A stretch of DNA of 64,000 nt from Deinococcus grandis (GTDB lineage Bacteria > Deinococcota > Deinococci > Deinococcales > Deinococcaceae). A program made the position numbers and the translations under genes. Of this stretch, positions 9,175 through 18,446 are shown in pieces (the stretch's first letter is position 1; each line of letters begins with the position of its first letter). The notes below the pieces were generated by a model that saw nothing but the letters and a program-made list of their open reading frames with translations, was not told where the DNA came from and did no database searches. The DNA lies in NCBI RefSeq assembly GCF_001485435.1, contig NZ_BCMS01000002.1, positions 214,427 to 278,426 of the forward strand. The letters are read 5' to 3'.

Positions 9175-9750
9175 ATGACTGACCTGCTCGACCTTCTGCG
9201 TTCCCCCTGGCCCTGGTGGCTGTCCGGACCCCTGATTGGCCTGACCGTCCCCCTTCTGCTGTGGATCGGCAACAGGGGCTTCGGCGTCTCCGCCAACCTG
9301 CGCCACGCCTGCGCCGTCCTGCTCCCCGACGCCGCCAAACCCAGCTTCTTCCGCTACGACTGGCGCGCCGAGCGGTGGAACCTGACCTTCGCCGCTGGAC
9401 TGATCCTGGGCGGCACGCTGGCCGGACTGCTGCTCGCCAGTCCAGAACCCACCCGCCTGAGCGCAGCGGGCGTCGCGTCCGTGAACGCGCTGGGCGTGCA
9501 GGTCCGGCCCGGGCTGGTCCCGGCCGAACTGGGCGACCTCTCGAACCCTGGCGTGTGGCTGCTGCTGGGCGTGTCCGGCCTGCTGGTCGGGTTCGGCACG
9601 CGCTACGGCGGCGGCTGCACCAGCGGGCACGCCATCACCGGCCTGAGCACCCTGCAGGCGCCCAGCCTGATCGCCACCGTCTCCTTCTTCGCCGGGGGGA
9701 TCCTCAGCGCGAACCTGCTGCTCCCCGCGTTTATGGCGGTGATCGCGTGA
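9175..9750 (+). CDS. YeeE/YedE-type membrane protein, N-half
   Basis: A 191-residue membrane protein with four to five helices and the signature GFGTRYGGGCTSGHAITG, whose cysteine is conserved in YeeE/YedE thiosulfate-transport proteins. The ATG follows GAGGTG just after repeat copy 2; earlier in-frame codons lie within the repeat and are rejected. It is followed by a GTGA-coupled second half. In many bacteria these two proteins lie beside persulfide dioxygenases, so import or export of thiosulfate-like sulfur is the likely role. It may share the upstream operon transcript through the repeat. Confidence 0.85.
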   Translation: MTDLLDLLRSPWPWWLSGPLIGLTVPLLLWIGNRGFGVSANLRHACAVLLPDAAKPSFFRYDWRAERWNLTFAAGLILGGTLAGLLLASPEPTRLSAAGVASVNALGVQVRPGLVPAELGDLSNPGVWLLLGVSGLLVGFGTRYGGGCTSGHAITGLSTLQAPSLIATVSFFAGGILSANLLLPAFMAVIA

Positions 9751-10217
9751 GCGCCCCCGCCCGCATTCCCGGCGTGCATGAGCAGCCCGCCGTCCGGGCC
9801 GCCGCCGGGCTGCTCGTGTACCTGATGATCGGCGTGTACTTCGGGGTGGTGCTGATCCGGTCCGAGGCGGCCAGCTGGTACCGCATTCAGGAGATGTTTC
9901 GCTTCCAGTCGTTCCACATGTATGGCCTGATCGGCTCGGCAGTGCTGACCGGGATGCTCACGACGTGGCTGCTGCGGCGCAGTGGCGCCCGCAGCCTGGA
10001 CGGTCAGACGATCACGGTGACGCCGAAGGAACGCGGCTGGGCGCGCTACGTGCTGGGCGGCGCGACGTTCGGGATCGGGTGGGGCCTGGCGGGCGTGTGC
10101 CCCGGGCCGATCTTCACGCTGCTCGGCGCGGGCGTGTGGCCGATGCTGGTCGTGCTGGCCTTCGCCCTGCTGGGCACGTGGCTGTACGGCGCGCTGCGCA
10201 GACACCTGCCTCACTGA
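9747..10217 (+). CDS. YeeE/YedE-like membrane protein, C-half (DUF6691-like)
   Basis: A 156-residue protein with about four membrane helices and the motif TFGIGWGLAGVCPGPIFTLL, which carries the second conserved cysteine of the YeeE group. The GTG start overlaps the stop of the first half (GTGA). The two genes together correspond to one full-length YeeE-type transporter, and I infer that they act as a heterodimer. A hairpin after the stop separates it from the convergent usher gene. Confidence 0.82.
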   Translation: MSAPARIPGVHEQPAVRAAAGLLVYLMIGVYFGVVLIRSEAASWYRIQEMFRFQSFHMYGLIGSAVLTGMLTTWLLRRSGARSLDGQTITVTPKERGWARYVLGGATFGIGWGLAGVCPGPIFTLLGAGVWPMLVVLAFALLGTWLYGALRRHLPH

Positions 10218-10220
10218 CGT

Positions 10221-10251
10221 CGGCGGCGGGAACGGACCCGGAGCGCCGCCG
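10221..10251. terminator. Hairpin between convergent genes
   Basis: Inverted arms CGGCGGCG (10221-10228) and CGCCGCCG (10244-10251) lie in the 36-bp gap between the YeeE-like gene and the usher gene. Short and without a T tract, so moderately supported. Confidence 0.5.
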
Positions 10252-10253
10252 GG

Positions 10254-12377
10254 TCACGGGCTGGACTGGCAGCGGACCTGCTCGGCGTCCGGCGCGATCT
10301 TCACCGCGCAGCGCCGCCCGTCCGGCCACACCAGCTCCCCGGTCAGGGTCACCGCCGCGCCGGGCAGCAACCCCGTCCCGAAGCTGTTCAGGTCCACCTG
10401 CTCCCCACCCTCCAGGAACAGGGTCGCGCCGGTCGCGTCCTCCCCGGACGCCGTCTGGAAATCCACGAAGCGCTGCCGCGTGAAATTCCCCGTCCAGTCC
10501 ACCAGCAGCGCCCGGTCCGCCGTGCCCCCCACGATCAGGACGGCCTGCTTCACCCCGACCTCCAGGGGCAGCCGGGCCACGTCCACGCTGATCGCCACCG
10601 CCTGACCGGCCGGAGAGGAGAACACCAGGTCACCCCGCCCGTCCGTGCGGCCCCTGAACTGCCCGCCCGCGTACACCGCGAGGTTCGGCACGCCCGTACG
10701 CAGCAGGACGTACGTGTCGGTGCCCGGCGCGGCGCTGGCGTACACCCGGCCCGCCGCGACCACCACGCTGCCCTGCGCGCCCGCGCCCAGCTGACCGTCG
10801 GTGCTGCCACTGACCGTCACGTTCACCGGGCCGTCCGACTGCGTGTACGACCCGGACACCGCGCCGCCCGCGTACGCCACGCTGGCCCGGCGGCCCGGCG
10901 CGAACACGTACGACCCGCTCACGCTGCGCTCCCCGGTGGTGGACACCGCCCCGGCCACGCTCAGGCGACTGTCGGGCGTGAAGCCCACGTTCAGCCGCGC
11001 CTGACGCACGTTCGGACCGGCCGCGCCGCTCAGGGTGGCGGTCAGCTGCGGCGTCAGGCGACCCGTGACGGACGCGCGGCCCGACCAGCCCTGCACGCCG
11101 TCCACGCCAGCACCCAGCGACGCCGATCCGCCGGTGAACGCGTAGCCCAGCGTGGCCTCGGCCGCGCCGGACGCCCAGCGGTTCAGCGGCACCTGCGCGG
11201 CAAGTCCCAGTGACCACGGCCCGCGCGCCACGCGGTAGTTCGCCAGGCCCACCCACGGGTCCGTCGCGGCCTGCGCGTACTGCACGCCGCCACTCAGCAC
11301 GTACTCGCCGCGCACGCCGGACGTGACCAGCAGCGCCCGCACGCGCGAATTCCCGCTCTGCACGCTGGCGTCCGCATCCAGCGTCACGGACGGCGTCACG
11401 CCGAACGCGACCCGGCCACCCGCGTACGGCGCGCCGTCCAGCTGCCCGACCTCCGCCGCCGCCCGCACCGCACCGGGCGGCAGCAGCGCCGCCGGGAACT
11501 CGTACTCGACCGTCACCTCGCGCGAACCGGCGGCGTCCTTCACCACGGCCCGCACCGATCCCCGCGCGCCCAGCAGCGGGATGTCCGTGAACCGCTGCCG
11601 TCCCGCGCCCAGCGTCCACGCGCCCAGCAGCTGCGCGTCACTGAACAGCTGAACCTCCGCCGGAAGCGGCAGGTCCACGCTCAACGCCGGGAGGTACCGC
11701 ACCCCACCCCCGACCGTCTCCGCCTGCACGCCCCGGAACGCGCCGCCGCGCCCCCCGGTGAGTGCAGGCGCGTTCCACACCCCCTGCACGTACGTGTCCC
11801 GCGTCGGCTGGTACCGCACGCTGCCGCCCACCTGCACGTCCCGGTCCCGCGCGGCACTCACGTCCAGGCGCGCACTCAGCGGCCCGCGCGACCCGGTCAG
11901 CCCGACCACGCCGCCCGCCGCGACCCGCCCGTCCGGCGCGCGCGACACGGTCAGGTCATACGCGACCGCCCCGACCGGCAGACCCACCCCCACGCCGACC
12001 ACCTCCGGCCGCGTCACCGCCTGCGACCGGCGCGGCAGCAGCTCCAGGTTCGGCGTGACCGTCAACACCTGCGCCTCCAGATCCAGGTTCACGCTCAGGT
12101 CAGCGCGCAGCAACGCCAGCTCCCCTTCCGGGCAGGTCACGCGCTCCTGCACGTACCCGTCCTCGCCGTCGCGCAGCGCGGCCGGGTCCAGCCACACCCG
12201 CCCGTCCGGCGTCTGCCGCAGCAGCGTCACGCCGCGACTCGCGCCGCCCACCTGCACGTCCACCAGCGACTCCGGCGCGGCGCACGCGGCCTCCTGCGCC
12301 GCCGCCACGCCGGTCAGCAGCGCCCCCAGCAGCACCCACCACGCCGCGCGGGTCACCCGGGTCACGTCAGGGGACAT
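10254..12377 (-). CDS. Fimbrial outer-membrane usher
   Basis: A 707-residue exported protein with a signal peptide ending near GVAAAQ. It has an usher N-terminal region (DGRVWLDPAALRD, two cysteines, then LTVTPNLELLPRRS), a long series of alternating beta strands typical of the 24-strand barrel, and a C-terminal beta domain (LFLEGGEQVDLNSFGTGLLPGA). It is shorter than most FimD/CsuD ushers, which usually exceed 800 residues. It is the last gene of the operon and overlaps the chaperone gene by 11 bp. It would secrete and anchor the U-type subunits encoded upstream. Confidence 0.85.
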   Translation of the reverse strand: MSPDVTRVTRAAWWVLLGALLTGVAAAQEAACAAPESLVDVQVGGASRGVTLLRQTPDGRVWLDPAALRDGEDGYVQERVTCPEGELALLRADLSVNLDLEAQVLTVTPNLELLPRRSQAVTRPEVVGVGVGLPVGAVAYDLTVSRAPDGRVAAGGVVGLTGSRGPLSARLDVSAARDRDVQVGGSVRYQPTRDTYVQGVWNAPALTGGRGGAFRGVQAETVGGGVRYLPALSVDLPLPAEVQLFSDAQLLGAWTLGAGRQRFTDIPLLGARGSVRAVVKDAAGSREVTVEYEFPAALLPPGAVRAAAEVGQLDGAPYAGGRVAFGVTPSVTLDADASVQSGNSRVRALLVTSGVRGEYVLSGGVQYAQAATDPWVGLANYRVARGPWSLGLAAQVPLNRWASGAAEATLGYAFTGGSASLGAGVDGVQGWSGRASVTGRLTPQLTATLSGAAGPNVRQARLNVGFTPDSRLSVAGAVSTTGERSVSGSYVFAPGRRASVAYAGGAVSGSYTQSDGPVNVTVSGSTDGQLGAGAQGSVVVAAGRVYASAAPGTDTYVLLRTGVPNLAVYAGGQFRGRTDGRGDLVFSSPAGQAVAISVDVARLPLEVGVKQAVLIVGGTADRALLVDWTGNFTRQRFVDFQTASGEDATGATLFLEGGEQVDLNSFGTGLLPGAAVTLTGELVWPDGRRCAVKIAPDAEQVRCQSSP

Positions 12378-13074
12378 TCACGTTCACGCGCGTGACCTTC
12401 TGATCCGCATCCTGCCCGGTCAGCACCAGGGACGGCACGCCCGAGAGTTCCGCCGGGAGCGGCACCACCATCGTCGAGCCCGGCAGTACGTACTGATTCC
12501 CCAGATCCGCGCGGCGCTCCCCGGCCGTCACCTGCATCTGCCGCAACACCGCGTACCCCGAACCCGCATTCCGGAACACCAGCTGCACCCGGCCGTCCAG
12601 GCGCTGCGCCGTCACGCTCAGCGCCGGACGCGCCTCCAGCTTCTCCACGAACACCGGCAGGCTGAACACGTACCGCGGCGTCACGCTCGACCGGCCCTCG
12701 GGCGCCGCCTCGGGCTGCAGTTCCTGACGCAGCACCAGGCGGTACGTCACGGACGGCACTTTCGGCGTGCTCCGCAACGCGATCCGCACCACCTGCGACT
12801 TCCCGGGCGCCACCTTGAACCGCATGGGACTGACCAGCGCGTCCCGCGCGGGAGTCAGCACCTCCTTGCCGTCCTTCTGCGTCCACAGCATGACCTCCGC
12901 CGTGAACTCCACCGGTTTCTCCTCGGCGTTCGTGACCGTCGTGAACGTCGAGAGCGACTCGGCAGGATTTACCGCCATCGTCACCGGACTGAGCACGAAC
13001 CCCGCCGCTGCGGCCCCCCCGACCCCAACCAGGGCCGCCACGACCACCAGCACCGCCAACACCTGTTTCCTCAT
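12367..13074 (-). CDS. Periplasmic pilus chaperone (PapD/CsuC-like)
   Basis: A 235-residue exported protein with an N-terminal hydrophobic signal (QVLAVLVVVAALVG). Two Ig-like domains follow: the first contains LSPVTMAVNPAES, and the segment MRFKVAPGKSQVVRIALRS corresponds to the G1 donor-strand region with its basic residue. The second domain ends in QKVTRVNVNVP. It would cap pilus subunits before usher-mediated assembly. The start ATG at 13074 is 54 bp after the upstream subunit gene; its stop overlaps the usher start. Confidence 0.87.
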   Translation of the reverse strand: MRKQVLAVLVVVAALVGVGGAAAAGFVLSPVTMAVNPAESLSTFTTVTNAEEKPVEFTAEVMLWTQKDGKEVLTPARDALVSPMRFKVAPGKSQVVRIALRSTPKVPSVTYRLVLRQELQPEAAPEGRSSVTPRYVFSLPVFVEKLEARPALSVTAQRLDGRVQLVFRNAGSGYAVLRQMQVTAGERRADLGNQYVLPGSTMVVPLPAELSGVPSLVLTGQDADQKVTRVNVNVP

Positions 13075-13128
13075 GAGCGAAAACTCCCTTCCCTTGCCCG
13101 GACCGGGCCAAATGAATCGTCTCTTGTT

Positions 13129-13596
13129 TCAGAACGTGAACGTCAGGGTCAACGTGTCGCTGTACGCCCCACTGACCACGTTCCACTGACCCGCCGGGAC
13201 CGTCACGCCGAACGTCACGCCGCTCAGGTTCCCCTGCACGGACAACCGGTCCGCGCCGGACACCGTGTACCGCAGTCTCGCCGCGCCGCGCCGCATGAAC
13301 CCCGTGAACACCCCCGACGCGGACAGGCTGCCGTCCACGCTGGACAGCGTCACCCGCGCCCCATTGCAGTTGCCGGTCGTCTTGACCCCTACCGACCCCA
13401 GCAGCGGCGACACGATCGGGTACGGCCCGAGCGCCGTCCCTTCTGCACTGGCCACTCTGCACGTCGAACCCGACGACTGCGCCGCCCCCCCACCGGCCAG
13501 CAGCGCAGCCCCCAGCAGCACCGCGCGCCGGGCGCCGCGCCCGTCAGGCCGCGCCGGAACGCGGGCGACCTGACCAGAAACGCAACGTGAATGCAT
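13129..13596 (-). CDS. Spore coat protein U domain pilus subunit (possible tip adhesin)
   Basis: A 155-residue exported protein of the SCPU domain family. A hydrophobic signal segment (AVLLGAALLAGGGAAQ) precedes STCRVASAEG; the body ends in GAYSDTLTLTFTF, the alternating hydrophobic strand that completes neighbouring subunits by donor-strand exchange. Two cysteines (TCRV and GNCNG) could form the fold's disulfide. The ATG at 13596 gives a long basic N-terminus, so a later start is possible. It lies 6 bp after the previous subunit gene. Being closest to chaperone and usher, it may be the minor or tip subunit; that is inference. Confidence 0.78.
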   Translation of the reverse strand: MHSRCVSGQVARVPARPDGRGARRAVLLGAALLAGGGAAQSSGSTCRVASAEGTALGPYPIVSPLLGSVGVKTTGNCNGARVTLSSVDGSLSASGVFTGFMRRGAARLRYTVSGADRLSVQGNLSGVTFGVTVPAGQWNVVSGAYSDTLTLTFTF

Positions 13597-13602
13597 CTCG
13601 AC

Positions 13603-14097
13603 TCAGAACTCCACGGAGAAGACCACCGAACCGGCATACTGCCCGGACGGCGCGTTGAACTGGGGCGTGCTGGGCCAGCCAGCGCGGACTTTCGTCGGGT
13701 ACACCTGAGCACCGTTGAATGGCGACGCATTGTCGTTCATCACAGACGTCGAGAGGTGCACCATCCAGACGCGACTGTCGAGCGTTCCCCCAGCACTGCG
13801 GGTCAAGGTGGTGGTCAGTGCCGTACCGTAATTCAGGGCGACCGCACTCCCGTTGATTTTCCGGGTGGGCGCTGACGAGCCCCGGTTGCAGTACACGTCG
13901 ATGGTCACTTCACCGACGAAGTTCGTGCCGTACGACACCGTCGCGTCGTAGTCACCCATGTTGATCTTTGGGTTCTGGTTGGCCGTGGCGATGACGCAGG
14001 CGCGGTTGACCTGCGCGCCGACCTGCACCGTCTGGGGAGTTCCGGCGGCCTGGGCGGGCAGCAGGAGCAGCGGGAAGAGCACACTGTATCTACGCAT
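13603..14097 (-). CDS. Spore coat protein U domain pilus subunit
   Basis: A 164-residue exported subunit. Signal peptide YSVLFPLLLLPAQAAG is followed by TVQVGAQVNRACVIATAN, the standard N-terminal strand and first Cys of SCPU proteins. A second Cys occurs in VYCNRGSS, and the last strand is GQYAGSVVFSVEF. It is the middle of three paralogous subunits in the operon. Start ATG at 14097; the gap to the upstream subunit is 97 bp and holds no gene. Confidence 0.82.
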   Translation of the reverse strand: MRRYSVLFPLLLLPAQAAGTPQTVQVGAQVNRACVIATANQNPKINMGDYDATVSYGTNFVGEVTIDVYCNRGSSAPTRKINGSAVALNYGTALTTTLTRSAGGTLDSRVWMVHLSTSVMNDNASPFNGAQVYPTKVRAGWPSTPQFNAPSGQYAGSVVFSVEF

Positions 14098-14194
14098 GTC
14101 AGTTCCTCATGAGGCGGATGGCATGGCCCCTGAACTGCTGTGCTGACAGCCCGCACCGCCGCTGGGCGGATGCGGGCCATCAGTTCACTGTGAA

Positions 14195-14629
14195 TTAGAA
14201 GGTGACGTTGATGTCCAGGGTGGCGCTGTACGTGTTATTGGCCACTGCCCACTGACCGGTGGCAGCGGCCGCAGTGACGGAGAACGTCGTATCGGTTCCG
14301 CCAGCAGCGTTAACGAGGCCGTTATCGCTGCCAATGCTGTAGGTGGCCACCAGACCGTTCGCTCCGAAGTTCAGGGCGCCGGTTTGAGGGGTCAAGGTGG
14401 TGTCGAGGGTGGGCACCGTCCCGAGGTTGCATTTGAATTTTGCCGTGGCATTGGTGGCGCTGTTGGCCGCAATGCCGTTGATGGCGTCGTAGGTGAACGA
14501 ACCGCGAGTCACGCCATCAACCTGGCAGGCGGAGACGACGGTGGCCGTCACCGTCACAGTCTGCATGAGGCTGGCGGCGCTGGCGGTGGTGGTGGTGAGG
14601 GCGGCGGCGATGAGCAGGAGTTTCTTCAT
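14195..14629 (-). CDS. Spore coat protein U domain pilus subunit (probable major pilin)
   Basis: A 144-residue exported protein that opens the operon. Signal peptide MKKLLLIAAALTTTTASAAS, then MQTVTVTATVVSACQVDG; cysteines ACQVDG and FKCNLG; terminal strand NTYSATLDINVTF. It is small, simple and rich in Ala, Thr and Asn, with less GC-rich codon use than its neighbours, as often seen for abundant surface subunits. GGAAGGAT precedes the ATG. Being first in the operon and best formed, it is my candidate for the major shaft subunit. Confidence 0.83.
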   Translation of the reverse strand: MKKLLLIAAALTTTTASAASLMQTVTVTATVVSACQVDGVTRGSFTYDAINGIAANSATNATAKFKCNLGTVPTLDTTLTPQTGALNFGANGLVATYSIGSDNGLVNAAGGTDTTFSVTAAAATGQWAVANNTYSATLDINVTF

Positions 14630-14875
14630 GGGATCCTTCCTTCGGTCAATGGGGCGCCGCCCAGCTTCTCCCCTGAAGCTGTGACTGGAAGCGGACACCC
14701 CGTGGCCTGACCTGTGCCTCGCACTGTATGAGCGGATGCTGAATGCGGTCAAATGCCGTGCTGGACGGCACATTAAAGCTGGCGTTAAATGCTGGGGGCC
14801 GGGCGTTAAGGCGACAGGGCCGGGCGTGAATGCGGCGCTCAGGTGAGGCAGTGCCGCGTGGCGGAAATGCTTAGC
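14630..14875. promoter_or_regulatory. Divergent control region of pilus operon and regulator
   Basis: About 245 bp separate the divergently transcribed major pilin and the SARP-like regulator. It is relatively AT-rich, with CATTAAAGC and GTTAAATGC and GTTAAGGC around 14769-14812: three spaced GTTAA-like words that could be regulator sites. No gene is visible. Confidence 0.45.
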
Positions 14876-14916
14876 ATGAAAGCCTCTTGGTATCGAACGA
14901 CGCTCAACTCGCTGCG

Positions 14917-17016
14917 GTGAATGTGACATTAACGGCGCTTGGCGCGACACGGGTGTGTCGTGACGCGACGGTGGTGCCCATGTCCCGGAAGTCCCTCATG
15001 CTGCTCACGTACCTGACGCTGAGCGGGCAGGCGCAGCACCGGGCGGCGGTCGCGCGGCTGCTGTGGCCGCAGGCGCACGGCCTGCAGAACCTGCGGGTGG
15101 ACCTGACCATGCTGCGCCGTCAGGGGATCGAGGTGGCCCCGCCGAAGGCGCCGTTGCTGCACGCGGTCCTCCCGACCGACCTGGACGTCTGGGAGGCGGA
15201 TCTGCATGCGCCGCTGGAGGAGTGGCTGGCGCGGGCACACGCGCCGCTGGATGGCCTGGACGACCCGACCCTGCCGGAGTGGACGGCGTGGCTGGCCGGG
15301 CAGCGGGAGGCGCTGCTGGGCCGTGTCCGGGCGGCGCTGACGCGGCGGCTGACGCGGGAAAGCCCGGACGCGGCCCGCGCGGCGCTCGTGCTCGCGGCCG
15401 CGGCGCGGCTGGGCGTGACCCTGGACGCGCCGCCGCACGGGCTGGGCGCGCCGGGTCCGGTGGCGGCGCTGCCGGACCGCGCCGCGCGGGACCCGCAGGT
15501 GCTGATGCAGGTGGGGCGTCCCGGCAGCGGGCGCTTCCCGGCCGTGCGGGCAGCACTGGACGCGGCGGGCTGGACGGCAGTGACGGTGACGGGCACCCCG
15601 TCGAGCGCGCACCTGCTGGCGGGACTGGTGTTGCAGGTGCGGTCCCACCTGCCCGCGGCGGCGCAGGCGGACGCGGACAGTCTGCTGCGCGGCGCGAGCG
15701 ACCCGGAGCAGGACGTGGTGCGCCTGAGTCCGCTGCTGCTGCGCCTAGCGTGTCCGGTGGCGTTCGTGGTGCGGCGCGCCGAGTGCCTGGACGAGGCGGG
15801 CGTGCGCCTGCTGGCGTTCCTGCTGGGTACGTCCGCGCCGGTCACGGTGGCCCTGATCACCGCGCCGCACGCGGAGGCGGACCTGCGCCGCCAGCTGGAA
15901 CGGCTGGGGGCCGGGCCGCGCCTGCTGGTGCAGCGCAGCCTCCCGCCTGCCCCGGACGCCTTCGGGCCGCTGCTGCCGGGCGGGGCGCCCGCCGGGGCGG
16001 CGCTGGAGGTCTGGCGGCAGTCGGAGGGCTGGTGGCCGGCCGCGCGGGCCATCGCGAGGCAGGTGGGCGCCTGGAACCGCCGGGTGCGGCTGCCGGCGGA
16101 CCTGCGGGAGACACTGCTCGCCGAGGTTCACGCGGCGGTCGGGCCGGACCTGGCGGCGCACCTGTCGAGACTGGCGGGCCTGCCGTCACCGTTTGCGCTG
16201 GACGCCGCGGCCGCGGCGCTGGGTGAGGCTGGCGTGGGCGGCCTGGACGGGCGGACCCTGGCACGCCGGACGGCGCGGGCGGCCGTGCGCGCCGGTCTGC
16301 TGGAGCCCGTGCCGGAGCGCGTCGTGGCGACCTTGCCGGGGTTGCCGGTGACCCGCGCGGCGGACCGCGCGTTGCCGCTGGCGTTCCGCAGTGAACTGCA
16401 CCGCGCGGCCCTCGCCGGGCAGCTCAGTGCGGCCGAGCGGCTGCACCTGCGGTCACTGCCGGGGGCGTCGGACGTGTGGGCGCGACCGGACGACCAGCCG
16501 CACGACCAGCCACGGGGACCGCGCGGCGCGCCGGAGGCCCGGGGTGGACAGGACCGGCCCGCGCTGTCCAGGCCAGCCGACGCCTCGGCCCTGGCGGCGC
16601 CGGATGAGACGGGCGCGTCTGACGTGCCGGGCAGCGTGTACCTGGGGGGCGGATACCACCTGCTGCGCGCGGCCGGGCAGATCAGCGTGGTGCGGCTGGG
16701 TGACCCGCACGGCCCGGCGCCCACCCTGCACCTGCGCCTGCCGGGCCCTGGCGCGCCGGGCCTGCACCGCTGGTCCCTGAGCGTCCACGTCCGGGCCGAC
16801 GGCGCGCCGGACGCGGTGACGCTGCTGGCGCCCACGCCCGGCACGCCCGTTCCCGGGCGGTTCCGGTGCCTGCCGGACGCCTGGACGGACCTGAGCGGCC
16901 TGAGTGACGGGCCGGGCCTCGAACTGGTGTGCGGCGCGCGCAACCTCACGCTCACGGTGACGGACGTGTCGTACCACCCGGCGCTGGCGCTGTGCGCGGA
17001 GGACGAATCCGCCTGA
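14917..17016 (+). CDS. SARP/BTAD-type transcriptional regulator, divergent to pilus operon
   Basis: About 699 residues. The N-terminus is an OmpR-like winged helix (SRKSLMLLTYLTL, AVARLLWP, NLRVDLTMLRR) followed by a helical BTAD-like region to about residue 130, as in SARP and LuxR-like large activators. Next comes a degenerate nucleotide-binding segment (GRPGSGR instead of a full Walker A), long helical repeats, a Pro/Asp/Gln-rich linker (about 530-570) and a C-terminal beta-rich domain I do not recognise. Start unclear: GTG at 14917 overlaps the stop of a 14-codon ORF (14876-14920); TTG at 14887 and GTG at 14923 are alternatives. Its divergent position suggests control of the pilus genes. 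Confidence 0.72.
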   Translation: MNVTLTALGATRVCRDATVVPMSRKSLMLLTYLTLSGQAQHRAAVARLLWPQAHGLQNLRVDLTMLRRQGIEVAPPKAPLLHAVLPTDLDVWEADLHAPLEEWLARAHAPLDGLDDPTLPEWTAWLAGQREALLGRVRAALTRRLTRESPDAARAALVLAAAARLGVTLDAPPHGLGAPGPVAALPDRAARDPQVLMQVGRPGSGRFPAVRAALDAAGWTAVTVTGTPSSAHLLAGLVLQVRSHLPAAAQADADSLLRGASDPEQDVVRLSPLLLRLACPVAFVVRRAECLDEAGVRLLAFLLGTSAPVTVALITAPHAEADLRRQLERLGAGPRLLVQRSLPPAPDAFGPLLPGGAPAGAALEVWRQSEGWWPAARAIARQVGAWNRRVRLPADLRETLLAEVHAAVGPDLAAHLSRLAGLPSPFALDAAAAALGEAGVGGLDGRTLARRTARAAVRAGLLEPVPERVVATLPGLPVTRAADRALPLAFRSELHRAALAGQLSAAERLHLRSLPGASDVWARPDDQPHDQPRGPRGAPEARGGQDRPALSRPADASALAAPDETGASDVPGSVYLGGGYHLLRAAGQISVVRLGDPHGPAPTLHLRLPGPGAPGLHRWSLSVHVRADGAPDAVTLLAPTPGTPVPGRFRCLPDAWTDLSGLSDGPGLELVCGARNLTLTVTDVSYHPALALCAEDESA

Positions 17017-17069
17017 TCTCTGCTGCGTGGCTGTTCGCGGGGGGGGAGACCCACCGTCCGCCCCGCGGG

Positions 17070-18245
17070 TCAGGGGGAGAGGGTGCCAGGGGTGTGCGTG
17101 GCGCCGGGCACGTGGGCGGGGTGAACGCGCTGCCCGCCCACCCACACGTCCTGCACCTCCAGCGCGGCGTTCAGGGTCACGAGGTCGGCACGGAGCCCCA
17201 CGCGCAGTTCGCCGCGGTCGTGCAGGCCCACCGAGCGGGCCGGAGTCAGGCTGGCCATGCGGCTCGCCTGGGGCAGCGGAATTCCGGCGGCGACCGCGCG
17301 GCGCAGCGCGGCGTCCATGGTCAGGACGCTGCCGGCCAGCGTTCCGTCGGGCAGCGTCGCGAGCGGGCCGCGGACCGTGACCGGCTGGCCGCCCAGTTCA
17401 CTCTGCCCGTCGCCCAGACCGGCGGCGCGCATGGCGTCGGTGATCAGCATGACCCGCTCCGGCGCGGCGGCGCAGGCCAGCCGGAAGGCGGTGTCGTGCA
17501 CGTGAACGCCGTCCAGGATGATTTCCAGGGTGGCCAGCGGGTCGCTCATCAGGGCGCCTGCGGGTCCGGGGGCGCGGCCCTCGACGCCGCCCATCGCGTT
17601 GAACAGGTGCGTGGCGGCCGCCTGCCCGCCGCTGGCGTGCACGGCCGCCAGCAGGCCGCTGACGGTGTCCGCGTCGGCGCGGGTGTGGCCCACCCCGACG
17701 CGGACGCCCGCACGGGCGAACCGCAGCGCGGCGGCGGTCGCGCCGGGCAGTTCCGGGGCGAGCGTCACGGCGCGCACCACGTCCAGGCGCAGGATCTCGT
17801 CCAGCCGGTCGGGCGTGGGGTCCAGCGTGAACGGCGGCTGCGCGCCGAGCCGCTGGGCGCTGATGAACGGCCCTTCCAGGTGCGCGCCGGGCAGGTCCGC
17901 GCCGCCCGGCACGCCCTGCCGGCGCAGGTCCGCGACGGCGTGCAGGGCGTCCATGACGCGCCCCCAGGGGTTGGTGATGGTGGTGGGCAGCAGCGTGGTC
18001 GTGCCGCAGCGGGCGTGCAGGCGCGCCAGGCGGATCAGGCCCTCGCGGCCGTCCATGGTGTCGCCGCCGCCGCCGCCGTGAACGTGCGTGTCCACGAAGC
18101 CGGGCAGGATCAGCCGGTCGGTGGGGGCGGCCGGGTCGGGCGTGACGGCAGTGACGCGCCCACCCTGGACGTGCAGCGCGCCGGGGGTGAGGCCGCCGGG
18201 CAGCAGCAGCTGGCCGCGCAGGACGGTGGGCTCGGTGGAAGTCAC
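17070..18245 (-). CDS. nagA: N-acetylglucosamine-6-phosphate deacetylase
   Basis: A 391-residue amidohydrolase that removes acetate from GlcNAc-6-phosphate during amino-sugar use or wall recycling. Motifs: LILPGFVDTHVHGGGGGDTMDG, HLEGPFIS (metal-binding Glu), VGVGHTRADADT, ATHLFNAMGG and LITDAMRAAG, which carries the catalytic Asp. Length and order match NagA. The GTG start at 18245 sits 6 nt behind a TAAGAC sequence, so a leaderless transcript is possible. It stands alone; no nagB or transporter is adjacent. Confidence 0.92.
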   Translation of the reverse strand: MTSTEPTVLRGQLLLPGGLTPGALHVQGGRVTAVTPDPAAPTDRLILPGFVDTHVHGGGGGDTMDGREGLIRLARLHARCGTTTLLPTTITNPWGRVMDALHAVADLRRQGVPGGADLPGAHLEGPFISAQRLGAQPPFTLDPTPDRLDEILRLDVVRAVTLAPELPGATAAALRFARAGVRVGVGHTRADADTVSGLLAAVHASGGQAAATHLFNAMGGVEGRAPGPAGALMSDPLATLEIILDGVHVHDTAFRLACAAAPERVMLITDAMRAAGLGDGQSELGGQPVTVRGPLATLPDGTLAGSVLTMDAALRRAVAAGIPLPQASRMASLTPARSVGLHDRGELRVGLRADLVTLNAALEVQDVWVGGQRVHPAHVPGATHTPGTLSP

Positions 18246-18312
18246 CCTCCGGTCTTAGCACGTCCGGGCCGGGGTGGGTGGGGGGCTGTGCGGCGCGCAG
18301 GCCCGTGCGGTC

Positions 18313-18446
18313 ATACGGATTCCGTTTGTTTCATTGACAGATCGGAACACCACCGATCTGCCAACTCCACGTCCGGAACCCGTTTCTCTCCTGCTCGCTC
18401 CGCTCGGGTTGAAAGATGTTGCAAACCTTTCAACCGGAGTCCGTAT
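18313..18446 (+). repeat. Structured intergenic repeat, copy 3
   Basis: Copy in which the 5' hairpin is AGATCGG/CCGATCT where other copies have AATCCGG/CCGGATT: both arms changed in a compensating way. Its last base is the first base (plus strand) of the TCA stop of the GGDEF-EAL gene, so element and gene are fused end to end. Confidence 0.9.
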
